Part shown: in pieces, positions 1-12,399 of the stretch | Position numbering within the stretch: position 1 is the stretch's first letter | How the letters are laid out: each line of letters opens with the position of its first letter | Assembly (NCBI GenBank): GCA_012656075.1 | Contig: JAAKBF010000168.1 | Location: 62,001 to 126,000, forward strand | DNA: 64,000 nucleotides | From: Phytophthora hibernalis | Lineage: Eukaryota > Oomycota > Peronosporomycetes > Peronosporales > Peronosporaceae | Reading direction: 5' to 3' | Notes under the pieces: generated by a model | The model's database searches: none | What the model was told of the DNA's origin: nothing | Seen by the model: only the letters and a program-made list of their open reading frames with translations | Position numbers and translations under genes: made by a program

Positions 1-168
1 CCCACCAAAGGGGCCAGACAGCTGGCATGAACCCTAACCACCGTCCTGACTCGATACATATCTGTGAAGGACGAAGGGCCTTTACCATTAGGAGTTACTG
101 TATGCCACATCGACCATTAACCCTAATCCACGAAAAGTTACCCCACACTAGAGAAGTCCTACTTCTTA

Positions 169-338
169 TACATGTACCGTACATCCCGAGGCAGTTGGAA
201 GGGCTGACGCCATGTATCCAGCCCTTCCCGAACAGCAAGTACAATGTACTTGTTGACGCCATGTATCCAGCCCTTCTCGAACAGCAAGTACAATGGCGTC
301 AGCATTTCCAACTGCCTCGGGATGTACTGTGCATGTAC
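169..338. repeat. Fold-back repeat with two direct repeats in the loop
   Basis: Positions 169-212 and 294-338 are imperfect inverted copies of about 44 bases, both containing the core ACATCCCGAGGCAGTTGGAA on one strand or its complement. The spacer holds two direct copies of a roughly 40-base unit starting TGACGCCATGTATCCAGCCC at about 208 and 253. The result would fold into a long hairpin with a duplicated loop. It could be a fold-back transposon end or a rearranged repeat. No flanking target duplication was identified. Confidence 0.6.
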
Positions 339-1010
339 GAGAAAATGAGTTCTGGAGAACGGACGTTCCCCAGGCTTCTCGTGTGGCCGTTACAGCTGCT
401 GCTCAAGAAACTGTCTTTGGAAGGTCGAGCACGTGGAGAACGAGCCTGCCGTCCGTCTAGAATCCCGTCTTCCAGGGTGATGTGGTAGAATTTTATGTGT
501 CGCAGTTGGAGAGAAAACAAGATGTCGAAGCAAAGGATGTCGTTGAATGTTGCACTCAGTTCGAAGATTTTATGCCAAGCGGCCGAACTCCATCCGGAAA
601 GCGTTCACGGGACAGGCATTTTCTTAAAAACGAGACCATAAACAGAAACAAGGTAAACGAGCGAAGGTGGCGAAAACGAGAGATTAAGCGCTGAAATTAA
701 GGGTTTGACTCTCCAGCTTGAAGTCGCTCGCAAGGACAAGAAAACCGATGTGGGAAATTTGGAGAAGAAGCTTGATGGTTTCACGCTCCGTTATTCAGCA
801 TTCTAGGAAGAGTGACAAGGTCACTATTCAAGTTACCCCGCTACAAAACAACAGGGCACGTGTTGCTGCTGGATATCCTAGTAACGACAAACGACTGGAT
901 GTACCAGTTTACGAATTGAGTATCTGTTCGAAACGAGACAGACGCTGTAACTGCATCAATATCAACGCTGCGTTTCTCCGTGATGCGGTTCAGCCTGCAG
1001 GGAGCTGTGC

Positions 1011-1361
1011 GTGGACGGACGGCTAGCATACCTGATCGCTGCCACGTCCGAATGGTGTAAGGACGAAGCGAGAATTATCTCGCCGTGCATGGCTGCTACA
1101 AGGGCGGTGGGATTCGATACCCCCACTGCACATCGCCTTATTATCAACGGCCCCGATGACCACCTCAATGCCGTGGCTCACATGGCTGATCTGGAGGCGT
1201 TTCTGCCGTTTTTAAAAAAACGCTCCAATCTGTTATTCCTAGTTGGCGACAACGGCATCGTAAACAAACAGCTCGCTCGCCTCATGGGTACCGCTAGTTG
1301 GCTGCTCGAGCCATATGTTCAACTTGGTCGACCGCAGCATTTGGGGATCCTACGAAGATAA
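1011..1361 (+). pseudogene. hAT-type transposase fragment (relic)
   Basis: The reading frame contains a segment of the form L-F-L-V-G-D-N-x-x-x-N-K-Q-L-A preceded by a stretch about fields of hydrophobic and polar residues typical of the oomycete hAT-like (DUF659/RNase H-fold) transposases. The same V-G-D-N-x-x-x-N-K-x-L-A motif occurs in the second relic at 11443-11697 on the minus strand, so the two fragments support each other. There is no complete zinc finger, catalytic triad or dimerisation region, and upstream sequence is broken by stops. The call rests on this one motif and is a family-level inference. Confidence 0.45.
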
Positions 1362-2561
1362 AGAGAAGCAAGTGCAGTTAACTCAGAAATCGCCTGCGCA
1401 CGATCAACCAAGCTGCAAGGCTAAGCTACGTAAATAATTGTTTACAGTTGAATTGTTTTTAATCCGTATCTTGCATATTGATGTGTGTATGGCAGGACAA
1501 ATACCTCCCTCAGGCCAAAATGGCAGGTCACGGAGCTCTCGTCCCCGAGCAGACAATCGCGACATCTTGGTCTAGTTGTAGCAACGCTACTAGACATACA
1601 AAGGAAAAGAGGTAGCGAATCCATCGTTGCAAAACCTACCTGCTGAAGAAAAAATAAAAAATGTTGCTGCAACGTCAATCAATTGCCCGCTATCTGATTG
1701 GCTACTTTAAACTTGCTCAAGAGCTGAAGAAAATAAATATTCTTGTTGCTGAACTTAATAATTAAACGAAATAATAAATCAAGAAGTCCTCTGGTATTTT
1801 GTAGCGTGTCACCGCGAGCTTGTCCTCCACTTGTCACATCCAGCGCATCGTACACGGGTCTAGATTTCCAGTCTGAATGTACTTCTGTTCAACGCAGCCG
1901 CTCGCGCAGACTGCGTATTTACCCCAATCGGAGTTTATGTGCTTTTACAGAGCGGTGGGGTGGTGGGGTGTCCTCGTCGGTATTGATGTGTCCGCGTTTG
2001 GTAAGACTGAACTTAGCATAGCTGCTCGCGCCTTGCATCCGCATTAAATTCGCAAAGATTCCACATGTAAAATCGAACCTAAAAGAATGCACATAGCATG
2101 ATATTTTATGTGTGTTTTAAGAATTTTAAAAATCCTAAAACAAACTGTAAGATACATCGATACCGCTCAATTTTTAGATCGGGCATAGAGCAAATTTGCG
2201 ACGCTCTCACTCATTACCCGTCGGAAAACTTCTACAATCTGGAACAGAGGGATGCGTTGTTCTATCATTTTGCGTTGGGGTAATGAAAGAGGCTCCGGGA
2301 ATCTTGACAAATGTAAACTGCGCCACTCTTGCGTCGATACGGCCCCGAAGTAGCAGGTCGCAGATGCTGGTTTTAACTGTCGTCCAGCCTGAATGATGAG
2401 GCAGGTTAGTAGGCGTGGAGTCCATGATTACGTACATTATCGGTACGTACATGTCACGCAGGATTGCGCATCAGGCATTAACCGAACGGCTCGGGCACCA
2501 TCTTGAACGTCCCATCGATGTAAACAGAGGTGCCCGAGTAGCAGAGAAGCCGGATGAGATC

Positions 2562-2846
2562 TATTGAGGGTTACCGGTTTGGTATCGTTTATTAACTGTG
2601 AACCGGTCAACCCGAACCGGTCCAATCCGAACCCACGATGATTACGGTAAGTTGATTACGGTCCCAATGATTGGACGAGTAGAATGATTGGACGAACTAG
2701 TTAGAGTAACTCCGATAAATCAATCACTTTCGAATCTTCCTTCTTCCCCTCAAGTGGTCAAGTGTTCTCGCTCCGGTCTTACCAGAGTGCTGCCCTCCCT
2801 CCGCTTAGTCAAGTTTTACGGTGTCCAAGATCCATACCTTCCATCA
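2562..2846 (+). repeat. 5' LTR of the copia element
   Basis: This 285-base direct repeat matches 6937-7222 with four substitutions and one indel. Its left edge is fixed by the AGATC target duplication and by shared sequence TATTGAGGG; its right edge by divergence after CCATCA. It should carry the element promoter and polyadenylation signals, which I could not pinpoint. Confidence 0.93.
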
Positions 2847-2861
2847 GGTTATGAGCCCAAG
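2847..2861 (+). other. Copia primer-binding site, initiator tRNA-Met anticodon type
   Basis: The bases directly after the 5' LTR begin GGTTATGAGCCC. This is the reverse complement of the anticodon stem-loop of eukaryotic initiator tRNA-Met (GGGCUCAUAACC), not of a tRNA 3' end. Priming from an internal half-tRNA site is known for Drosophila copia and yeast Ty5. The site overlaps the first in-frame ATG of gag at 2851. Confidence 0.8.
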
Positions 2862-5800
2862 CACCATGTCCTCTGCCCACGATGCCTCCACCAAGGTCTC
2901 CATCGACAAGTTCAACGGAGACAACTACGCGACGTGGAACCGGCGTGTTCCTAACCAAGTCGGTGTGGCAAGTGGTGAACCGCGAGACGACGCCAAGCTT
3001 GACGGACTCGCGGGCCAAGGACGATTACGTCAAGTCGAGCAACATTGCGTTCGGACTGATGTTGCTCCACATGGACGCAGACTACCACCATGTGGTCGAC
3101 GACTGCGAGGAAGCGTGGGTGGCGTGGTCGCGCCTGAAGACGCTGTACGGAGGATCGCAGAAGGCTGGTCGCATCTACCTGAAACGACAGCTCTTCAGCA
3201 TGGAGATGTCGGAAGGCGGGAATGTTTTGCATTATTGCAATGAAGTTCTCAACACCAGCGCCGAGCTCAGCAGCATCGGTGCCAAGATGGAGGACGAGGA
3301 CGTGGCGATCTGCTTGTTGCGCAGTCTCCCCAAGAGCTACGAGAACGTCGTGCTTAATCTGGAGATGAGTAGCGCGGAACTGCGATCGCAAGACGTCGTG
3401 AAGGTGCTCACGAATGAGCACATCAAGCGGCAAGGCGAAAAGAAGGCGACGGTGAAGACTGAGAACGCGGCCAAGGCGTTCAACACCGACCTAGAGTCTC
3501 GCCAGTGCACGTACTGCGGAAAATTGGGGCATACGGTGGACAAGTGCTGGACCAAGCAGAAGGACGATAATCGGGGCCCAAGACGCGGCGGCAATGGCAA
3601 TGGCCGTGGACGCGGGGCCAACAACATTCAGTGGAGAAACGACAGCGACGCCTATGACTACGACTTCGATCGAGTGGCGTTCGCGGTTTCCTTGGAGTGT
3701 GGAATTTCGACGGGCAAGAATGTGTCCGGGATGTGGGCGGTCGACAGCGGCGCAACGCACCACATCTGCAACAACAAGGTCAAGTTCGCCAATTTGATCG
3801 AGCAAAATGAAGACGAACTTTCGGTGGCCGACGGTAACAAGGCGGCCATCAAGGGCAGTTTGCGCCACGTTGAATCTCCAGCCTTGAGTGGGTTGCTGAA
3901 GCGGTCTGAGACACGCTTCACCATCATGTCCCATCGTGGAACGGGTGATTCTGCCCAACGGCGACGAGCGCGAGATCGAGATCAAAAACGCGCTGTACGT
4001 GCCGAGCATGAGCAAGAATCTGCTCTCGGTGCCGCAGATCAACAAGAGTGGCAAGTTCCAAGTCGTGTTTGACGGCACCGAAATGCACGTTTCACGCAAG
4101 GACTCCAACCAAGTGGTGGCGACGGCGGATCCCGTGGATGGACTTTACTGGCTTCGCACGCCTCAGCGATCGGCGAATGCGGCGACAGGAGGAAAGACTG
4201 TCGACCTGCACGCGCGCATGGGTCACACTCCGGTCGAGGTGCTTCGCAAGATGGTCAACAACAACATGATCAAGGACGCGAAGGCACCCTCCAAGTCGAG
4301 TGGACCAAGCATGTGTCGGGGTTGCCAGCAAGGGAAGATGGTCCAAAACCGTTCCCAAGCAACCGTGACAAGCGCCATTACGACACGTTCGAGCTACTCC
4401 ACTTCGACATCTGCGGACCCATGCAGAAAAACTCGCCTGGCGGCAGCAAGTATCTGCTGTTGATTGTGGATGAAGCCAGCGGATGCATGAAGGGTTTCTG
4501 TCTGCGTGCCAAGTCGGAGAGCGAAGACTGCATCAAGACGTACATCATGAAGGTGCAGACGCAGTTCGGCAAGAAGGTCAAGTTTGTGCGGCATGACGGA
4601 GCTCGTAAGTTTGCGACTAACTCGCTCAAGACCTTCTACGAAGACGAAGGCATCGAGCAGCAAACCACGGTTCCGTATGCGCACCAGACCAACGGCACGG
4701 CAGAGCGAGCGATTCGGACTATCGTCACGATCGGCCGCAGCATGCTGCACCACGCCAAGCTGGACAAGTGTTTCTGGGCCGAAGCGGCCATGACGGCCAT
4801 CTACGTGAAGAACCGCCTGCCATCACCCAAGATCGAGCATAAGACTCCGTTCGAGGTCGTGTACAAGTCCAAGCCGAGTGTGAAGCACATGCGTGTGTTC
4901 GGCTGTCGGACGTACATTTTGACTCCGAAGGAGAAGCGACTCAAGTGGGATCCCAAGGCTCGCGCCGGAATATTTCTGGGCTACCAAGAAGTGTCCGAGG
5001 CGTATCGACTATATGACATCGAGGCGGGGCAGGTGGTCATCAGTCGCGATGTCAACTTCGATGAGTCGACCTTTGGACTTTCGCCGCGGATTTCCGATGA
5101 AGATGTCGATGACCTGGACCTCGACTTGCTCGACATCGACGATAACGGACCTCGCCAGACGGAGTACAAGCAGGTGGGGAAACGCAAGAGTCGCCCAAGT
5201 GACGAAGATGATGCTACCAGAAGACCGCGCACTGTGCGTCATCGGCCTGGATTGGAAGAAGCAAGTGCGCCGGTCGACTCCCCTTCACGCCGAGCGGACG
5301 CCGACGAAGAAGAAAAGTCTGGTGACCAAGATGAACAGTCGACTCCCCTGTGTTTTGGCGTGCAAGTGCTAATACCGTTGAAGCAGCAGACCTATCAGAG
5401 CCGAAGGCATTCCAAGAGGCGGTCAACGGTCCTGATCAAGTGCATTGGCGCAAGGCGATTCGTGCAGAACTCAAGTGGTTTTGGTGTGTTTCGCGCTGTC
5501 AAGTTGCCCAACGGACAACGCGCCATCGGTACCAAGTGGGTATTCAAGATCAAGCGTAAAGCGGACGGGTCGATCGAGAAGTACAAGGCGCGCCTCGTGG
5601 TCAAGGGTTTCAAGCAGAAGTACGGCATCGACTACACGGAGACGTTTTCGCCCGTGGTCAAGTGCACGACACTACGCATGGTCATTGCTATTGCGAAGTA
5701 CTTTGACTGGCCGCTCGACCAACTGGACGTAGTGACGGCATTCCTCTACGGAGTGTCGTGTACTGCGTGGTGCCAGAAGGAGTCGAGCTGGACGGCGACT

Positions 5801-6929
5801 TTGATTGCCTGGAATTGGTGAAAGCAATTTACGGTCTCAAGCAAGCTTCGCGAGTGTGGAACGAGACGTTCAACGAATTCGTGTGCTCTATCGGCTTCCA
5901 AGTTTCGGCCTTCGACCCGTGCCTCTACATCAAGGTTGAAGATGGTCACTGTGTGCTCGTACTGGTGTACGTGGACGACGTGTTGGTGACCGGAAGTTCG
6001 GCCGAGTTGATCGCACGTACCAAGAGTGACCTAAAAACGCGCTTCGAGACGACTGACAGCGGCAAGTGCGCGTTTGTTCTTGGGATCGAGTTGGTGGACG
6101 GCCCGGATGGCAGCGTAACCATGTGCCAGCGGCGTTATGTGGATGACATTCTCAAGCACTTTGGCATGGACGAGTGCAAGGCCGTGGTGAGTCCCGTCGA
6201 CATGAGCTCTCGACTGGTTCCAAGCGACGCTGCGACCAAGGTAAACGCACCGTTTCGTGAAGCTGTTGGTGCCCTAATGCATCTGATGACTGCCACACGC
6301 CCGGATATCGCGTACGCTGTAGGCTATGTGTCGCGCTTCATGGAGAACCCCAAGAAGAGCATTGGGTTGCGGTCAAGCGCATCTTTCGCTACCTGCAAGG
6401 CACTAAGACGCATGGGATCTGCTACAAGCCGGGTGACAAGATCGACTTTCGTGGGTACTCCGACGCGGACTGGGCCGGTGACCTCGCGGACCGCAAGTCG
6501 ACTTCCGGCTACGCGTTCATGCTGATGGGTGCGCCAGTGAGCTGGGGAAGCAAGAAGCAGTCAAGTGTTTCGCTGTCTACGAGCGAGGCGGAATATATCG
6601 CACTCAGCCTGGCTATCCAAGAGGGCAAGTGGATTCATCGCCTGCTTTGCGAGATTTTGATGGCCGCCAACGAGACGGGACCCGAGCTCATGATCCGCGA
6701 AGACAACCAATCGTGCATCAAGATGACGAAGAACCCAGTGAACCACGGTCGCTCCAAGCACATCGACATCAAGTACCACCACATCCGCGATGAAATAAAG
6801 CGCGGTGAAGTGAAGCTCGAGTATTGCGAGACTTCTGTGATGCTGGCGGACATCATGACAAAGGCGCTCCCGGGACCACGTCACACGGACCTCACGGCGG
6901 CTCTCGGCATTCATGGGATTTCGCATTGA
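2851..6929 (+). pseudogene. Copia gag-pol polyprotein, frame-broken
   Basis: The open frame starts at ATG 2851 or 2866. Recognisable parts in order are: a gag region of the UBN2 type; a CCHC zinc knuckle (C-x2-C-x4-H-x4-C, about 3510-3552); the protease motif D-S-G-A near 3747; a GAG-pre-integrase region (3940-4350); an integrase core with D, D and E positions (about 4400-4720); reverse transcriptase with the Y-V-D-D catalytic motif near 5970; and RNase H to the TGA at 6927-6929. The reading frame changes near 2945, 3930, 4350, between 5280 and 5380, near 5480, near 5755 and near 6365. These breaks make the copy defective as written, although few in-frame stop codons have accumulated, which fits either a young dead copy or consensus indels. 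Confidence 0.92.
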
Positions 6930-6936
6930 GGGGGCG
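6928..6936 (+). other. Copia polypurine tract
   Basis: The sequence GAGGGGGCG sits directly before the 3' LTR and overlaps the gag-pol stop codon. Its position and purine richness fit the plus-strand primer of copia elements, where the tract commonly directly follows the pol stop. Confidence 0.75.
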
Positions 6937-7222
6937 TATTGAGGGTTACCGGTTTAGTATCGGTTATTAACTGTGAACCGGTCAGCCCGAACCGGTCCAA
7001 TCCGAACCCACGATGATTACGGTAAGTTGATTACGGTCCCAATGATTGGACGAGTAGAATGGTTGGACGAACTAGTTAGAGTAACTCCGATAAATCAATC
7101 ACTTTCGAATCTTCCTTCTTCCCCTCAAGTGGTCAAGTGTTCTCGCTCCGGTCTTATCCAGAGTGCTGCCCTCCCTCCGCTTAGTCAAGTTTTACGGTGT
7201 CCAAGATCCATACCTTCCATCA
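6937..7222 (+). repeat. 3' LTR of the copia element
   Basis: Direct repeat of 2562-2846, one base longer because of a single-base difference near 7156. It is followed immediately by the second AGATC target-site copy at 7223-7227. Confidence 0.93.
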
Positions 7223-7227
7223 AGATC

Positions 7228-10200
7228 GGGAAGGAAACCGATGTTGTCCACATCCGATAGTGTGAACTTAATGCAGTACAGATAGCGCAGGCTCCTGTTA
7301 CCTTTGGTCGTGGCTGATTGCTGCCAGCAAAAAGGTAGGTCCTAAGCAAGAGTGGTTAGGTGTATATGTAGGTTTTACCAAGATGCCACCGCAGATTTTG
7401 TGACTGAATACTAAATAGCATATCTTATCACCCAAAAATGTCACAACAGTTTCCACCATGTAGGGAAATCTGGTTTGGGGTCCGAATTTTAGTTTGAATC
7501 CCGTGTGATTACCAAAGGTTCTTTTTTCACCGTAAAATGAAAACCTACCGTGTTATGCAATAATTTATTTAAGTGGACGGAATGTTATCAGTGTTCGCAA
7601 GTTACTACACAAACTGCAGTCTCTAGTCAATGTGTATCTTTTACAATGTTACCAAACCGAATGATGATGTCGGACCGTAGTCTATACACAAACTGTATGA
7701 TGTATCGTTTTTAGTGATATTTAAGGCAAGGTGACAGGCAGATCATTCTTCACATTCCAAAAGACCAAGACAACGAAAGATGGCGAAGCGTAAACGTGCA
7801 GTGCGTCATCTGCACGTTTCCGAACTGCAACAAACTGATGGTCACGGGAAAGGTTGCGGCGCATTTCGCGGCAAAGCAAGGTGGAGGGGAGTATCGGATC
7901 GAGCATTGATACACGTACGAACGTGCTGTCGACAAACCAACAGTCCTCACATCTGACGACACCGGTAATGCCTACATCGCGGCGCAGCTCCGCATCATCT
8001 CAAGCCGGCTTCAAGTATTGGAAGCGCTGGACAGGGGAATCGCGCTTGCACCTACTCTCCGCGAAGCGCCAGAAACGTTCGAGACTCCGGTGAGGAAGTT
8101 CCGGAGCCAACCACGACTGAATGAACCCAACGGCGGAGGAAGTGCAGTCGGAGAGCGCTTCAGAGGGAGAACAGCTGGAAGAAGAGCCCACGCCTCCCGC
8201 TTCCCCAACGCGCAGCTCAGCGAAGCGGCCCACTTCCTCCCACCGCGCATCTCGGGGGTCGGACAAGAACAAGAGCAGCGAAGACACGGAGGAACGCTCG
8301 GAGATCGCAGTCATTGCCCGGTGGAAGAAGATGCATCCAGAGGTGATGAAATTCTGCGGCCCGTACGGCAAAATTAAGACTAGGTAGCACTCCGGATGGA
8401 GCGAAGAAATGTACCTGAACGCCGCAATGAAAGTCTACGCTGACTGCCACAACAAGTCCTTTGAATTTCTCGCCGCGTGGAAGGATCTCAAACGCAGCCC
8501 ATGTGGACCAGTAATCTCGCGAGCAAGGACACTGCGAGGCCTAAACGCAAAGCTGGCGAAGAGCGGGACCCCGTTGCTTTTGGTAGGAAAGTGAAAGTTG
8601 ATGTGATTGGTCAGCGTTAGTTAAACCTCGGCGTGAGCTCCTCCCGGTGGAGGATTGCAACCTTGATGGACTTAAGCGCCTGGTTAAGACTTCGAATAAG
8701 CCCAACCGGTGGAGATGCTCTAAGGAATTAACACGCTATAAGGAATGCGATACACGAACGAAGGGGATGCGAGAAGGTATCAGAACTGAATGGGTTGAAG
8801 CTCTCCCAGAATAATGTTCTATAATAATAGTAATACAACATCATTTTACTACAGATTAAATACTATTCCAAACCGGTGGTATACTGTATGCATTTAGTAC
8901 TAACGAGCACGTTTCAAATAACTCGAGTGTAAGTAAGGTGTCCGATGGGTGACGGACGATTCATTTGCTGTGCTGCTTGCGGTGCACGAGCACCCAGAGG
9001 CACACGTAGGGTGCTTGTTCGTGATGAACGACGATTGCAGCATGTAACCACCAAAGTGGCGCCAGTTGCTTGACAACGGTTCAAGATGTGATGCGGGCAA
9101 GGAATACAGGTCGGAGACGGAACCCGTCAACGCAAATCATTTGTGAAGTACCAGCGGTATCATCAGCCTGACAAGCATGTACAGGCACCCGGAAAGCACC
9201 GAGCCACCGTTGGTGTCGCTGCCACAAACAGAAACTGCTGCAGCAACGAGAGGTCGCTGGCTCTCATCGCACGAGTGACTGTCAACCACCACCAGCAGCA
9301 CTATGAGTTGCAGTCGCAACCTGCTGTAGTTACAAGGACACATCAGTTAGTAACCATTCAGTAACCAGCATGGGCCCCAAGATGGTTTTGCTGTGCTTCA
9401 GAGCAGCTCATCACTTCCGCTCTCTCCCGCTGGAGTTCAGCCCGTCGTCTTGGTTGTTCCCGCCAGGCATTCAGCCAAGGAAACGCAACCCGTATTCCCT
9501 TCTTCCTTCCATCCTTTCATGAGAGCTACGAGAGCTCTCGTCAAGCTGACGCAGACCTGTGAGCACACACGTCCAGTAGTATCTCTAACAATGGCCTGTA
9601 TCGCTCGTATTTACATTAAGCCAACGGCTCGCCTTGATCAGAGACCCGCGTGCGCAGAGGGCCCCAGTATATGGTGCTCGGTATTATAGTACAGTAATAT
9701 GCGTCAATAGGGAACACCTGATATGAATATAATTTAGGAGGGTATAGATACCCACAAGACAGGCATATGAGTTACTCTTTTCCAGATGTATGTTGTTTCA
9801 AAGGATATTAGTTGACACCCCGTTCCATATTGACACCATTACAGTAGTGTGTTGCTCGAAGAAAAAATTATCCAAAAGGTTGCTCGAGCGGTCTGAAAAA
9901 CTCATCATCCGCAGGTAAAATACAAGTACAAGTGATATCATATCATAGAGGCTAATCGTCTGCGGATGGGTCAACCGCCAAAAATATAATAATAATCGAT
10001 CCGGTTATCAAATATAGCGGGGTTTTAAAGCTTATTTGTTGAAGTATCCAAATCGTATTCGGAAAGGTATCAGAAATGCAAGGATTCAGACCTCGATTCA
10101 ATCCCCTGGATATTAAAAATTAAATCCAGAGAATTACAAAATAAACCCATTGAAATTGCAAAATATGGTAGATTTCAATATTACGGTGAAGAAAAACACT

Positions 10201-10750
10201 TGGGTAATCACCCCAAACCGAATTATTTTTACTTTTTAAAAATCAAAGACCGAATGACCAATTCACCGGCCATTTAGTATTTCGTGTGGTCGCCATTAGT
10301 ATTATCAAAGCATCTATGGACTACCCAACTGATATCCGCTGACGCGGCATTGTTTCACATACGTAATTGGCATTACTTGTGTGACTGGGGGTATCAGGAA
10401 TTTCTGCCCGAAGTCTTCGCAGTCGTTGGTATCTGCTTTTCAAGGTGACAGGAAACATCGATGGCAATTTGGCTTCTGAGAGACCGTCAAAGTGGCCACA
10501 GAAAGTGCAACATTCCCTTTGCTAGAATATACAACTACACATGTTTTATGTTTTCAAGAACTACGAGAGGCGCTCAAGGTGATTTTTTCGACACGCTATT
10601 ACTGCTCCGTCCCACTAATTTGCAGCACCTACATGTTTGATTTGATTAAGGAGTTTTACGATCTGACAAACGCGTTCGCGAAAGAAGAGACAGGAGGACG
10701 CCAACCGATTTCGAGTGTGACAGGGTTTAGCGCATGACGCTGCGTTCCGA
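7228..10750. other. Gene-poor stretch with decayed coding relics
   Basis: No intact gene is supported. Around 7815-7913 the plus strand can be read as a short Cys/His-rich segment (C-x2-C spacing followed by a histidine) that resembles a transposon BED-type finger. The segment 8409-8594 resembles the C-terminal region of plant NAM-associated or Myb-accessory transposon proteins (pattern Y-x-x-x-x-K-x-F-E-F-L-x-x-W). Both are broken by stops and frame changes. From about 8600 to 10750 I recognise nothing beyond AT-rich spacer. Confidence 0.4.
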
Positions 10751-10826
10751 GGGTTACTGAAGAACCGTTCCACGATGTTCGACGTGGGCGGAAGCGCACA
10801 GATGAGAACGTACTTAGTAGCCCCGC

Positions 10827-12374
10827 CTATGCTAACCTGCGACAGTTCCTTATCTGCTGGACGAAAGAGCCCTTGGAATCAGCGACTGCTGCAGCTTCCG
10901 AAGCTGCAGCAGTCGCTGGCTCGACAGCAAAGCGACGAAGTGCCGCAGTCTCAGCCCTGATAAGGTCCTCCGCTTTGTCGTCCAAGACCTTACAGCATGC
11001 TGCTTCGAAGTGAGGCGAGCGCACAATCTCAGCCCGGACCCCTTACACATAAACACAAGTCAGTCTACTGTTCCGTAATTAATAACACCTGATAAATTGT
11101 CTAACCAATGTGTAATCGAAGTGAAGGAAGTGACCCCAGCAGCCCGTCAAAATACACACGCGCGTTCAGGATGTTGACACGGGAAGACTGCAGCTCTTTG
11201 CTGACAGACCCCACCTTTGCCAGGTCTTCGAGGAGCTAGGTGGCGATTTGCGGCTAATCCTGGAAAACGCCGGCAAGCTCGTTGTCGTCCTTAATGAAGT
11301 CCAGCAGGCGAAAGTAGGGGTATATCTACCCCCCAAAGGTCGAACCCCAGCGTATGACTTGACTGATAACTGGACGCAAGAGGGCTTTGAGCCTACAGTT
11401 AGATTTGAACAAAGTTAGAGATCGACCATTGGATGACAGGATCTATTTAGAAATTCCAAGATACCTCAGCTTCGCTGATTGGTTCAAATTCTTCAGCTTG
11501 ATCGCCAATTCCTTGACTTGAGCTAAATCGTCGGCCGAGTCACCGAACACATTATGCACTGCAAGATTGAGACGGTGACTTGCACACCCCACGAGCGGAA
11601 CACATAGAAGTATCGCAAGCAGTTTGTTTGTAGAACAGTTGTCGCCGACGATAAAGAGGCAGTCTTCAACACGCTTGTCGCAGTCACGCCTCAACATCTG
11701 CTTGATAACTGACGGGTGCGCATTCGATTATAAGCAATATCTAGCCGTATTTGGTTGCTTTGAGCATGCTGACCGAGTACTGTACCCGCTGCTGTCGATG
11801 TCGCCGCTGGTGAGCGATCCAACGGACGACCACTAAGCAGCAACTCACGCCGTGTTTCTGCGCATATTGTTTTGGCATGTCAGCCTTGATGGACGCTTCA
11901 ACATGACTGTCACGCTTTCCAACCTATCGTAAAGCGTTTCTCGCTGATGTGGTCCAAATTGAATTTGAATTTGAAGTGAGGTACATTAATGTCATTTAGT
12001 CTTAACTAACGCCACCTAATGCCCATTCTCTGCTGATGCCAATAGTGCTATCCGCGGGTGAAATGTGGTCCAAATTGGAGTACCTACAGAAAAGTTTAGT
12101 TTAGTAAATTTTTCTTCAATTATTCCTCTAAATTGAAAAAGTAGTTACCTGCGCGTTTCGGGGTCTCGCAAAAATACAGAGGCAAGTTGCACTTGACGAC
12201 CCAGCTCATCCAGCCGAACAGGATGATACTATGCTGCCGAATCCATGGCGCGAGCGTGCCAGTCGCAGCTGGAGCCGTAGCACCCATGGCCTCAACGTAG
12301 TCAAGATGCTGGGTCTTGACGTGCTGATCTAAGTTGCGCCAGCCAGTCCGCGGCCCTTGCTGGCGCAAGATCAT
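10827..12374 (-). pseudogene. hAT-type transposase relic
   Basis: Several minus-strand segments line up in hAT order. An N-terminal part near 12374-12120 carries histidine and aromatic residues of a BED-like region. A central part (11697-11443) holds the motif F-I-V-G-D-N-C-S-T-N-K-x-L-A followed by G-C-A-S-H-R-L-N-L-A, typical of the RNase H-fold region. A further piece at about 11320-11135 reads as a helical segment ending V-Y-F-D-G-L-L. A C-terminal piece lies near 11000-10830. A stop codon near 11256 and frame changes separate the pieces. The family is one of the oomycete hAT-like transposons; no terminal repeats for this copy were found. Confidence 0.65.
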
Positions 12375-12399
12375 GCAGCGATATCGGAAGTAGGCCGGA

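Larger units (their letters stand above)
1..2556. other. Gene-poor, transposon-relic stretch left of the copia element
   Basis: No intact host gene is recognisable here. The stretch holds a fold-back repeat (169-338), open but unrecognised reading segments around 480-700, and a hAT-transposase-like fragment (1011-1361). From 1362 to 2556 I see only short AT-rich reading frames without family resemblance. The last 106 bases before the copia insertion form a short open frame (from an ATG at 2451) that continues, codon for codon, on the far side of the element. Confidence 0.6.
2562..7222 (+). mobile_element. Ty1/copia LTR retrotransposon, near full length
   Basis: Two direct LTRs (2562-2846 and 6937-7222) flank a gag-pol region with the copia order: gag, zinc knuckle, protease, integrase, reverse transcriptase, RNase H. 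The element is bounded by a 5-bp target duplication AGATC at 2557-2561 and 7223-7227. By eye the LTRs differ at four substitutions and one single-base indel over about 285 bases, so the insertion is fairly young. A primer-binding site follows the 5' LTR directly and a purine tract precedes the 3' LTR. The LTR starts TATTG rather than the usual TGTTG and ends CA. Coding is broken by several frame changes, so this copy is not autonomous as written. Confidence 0.95.
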
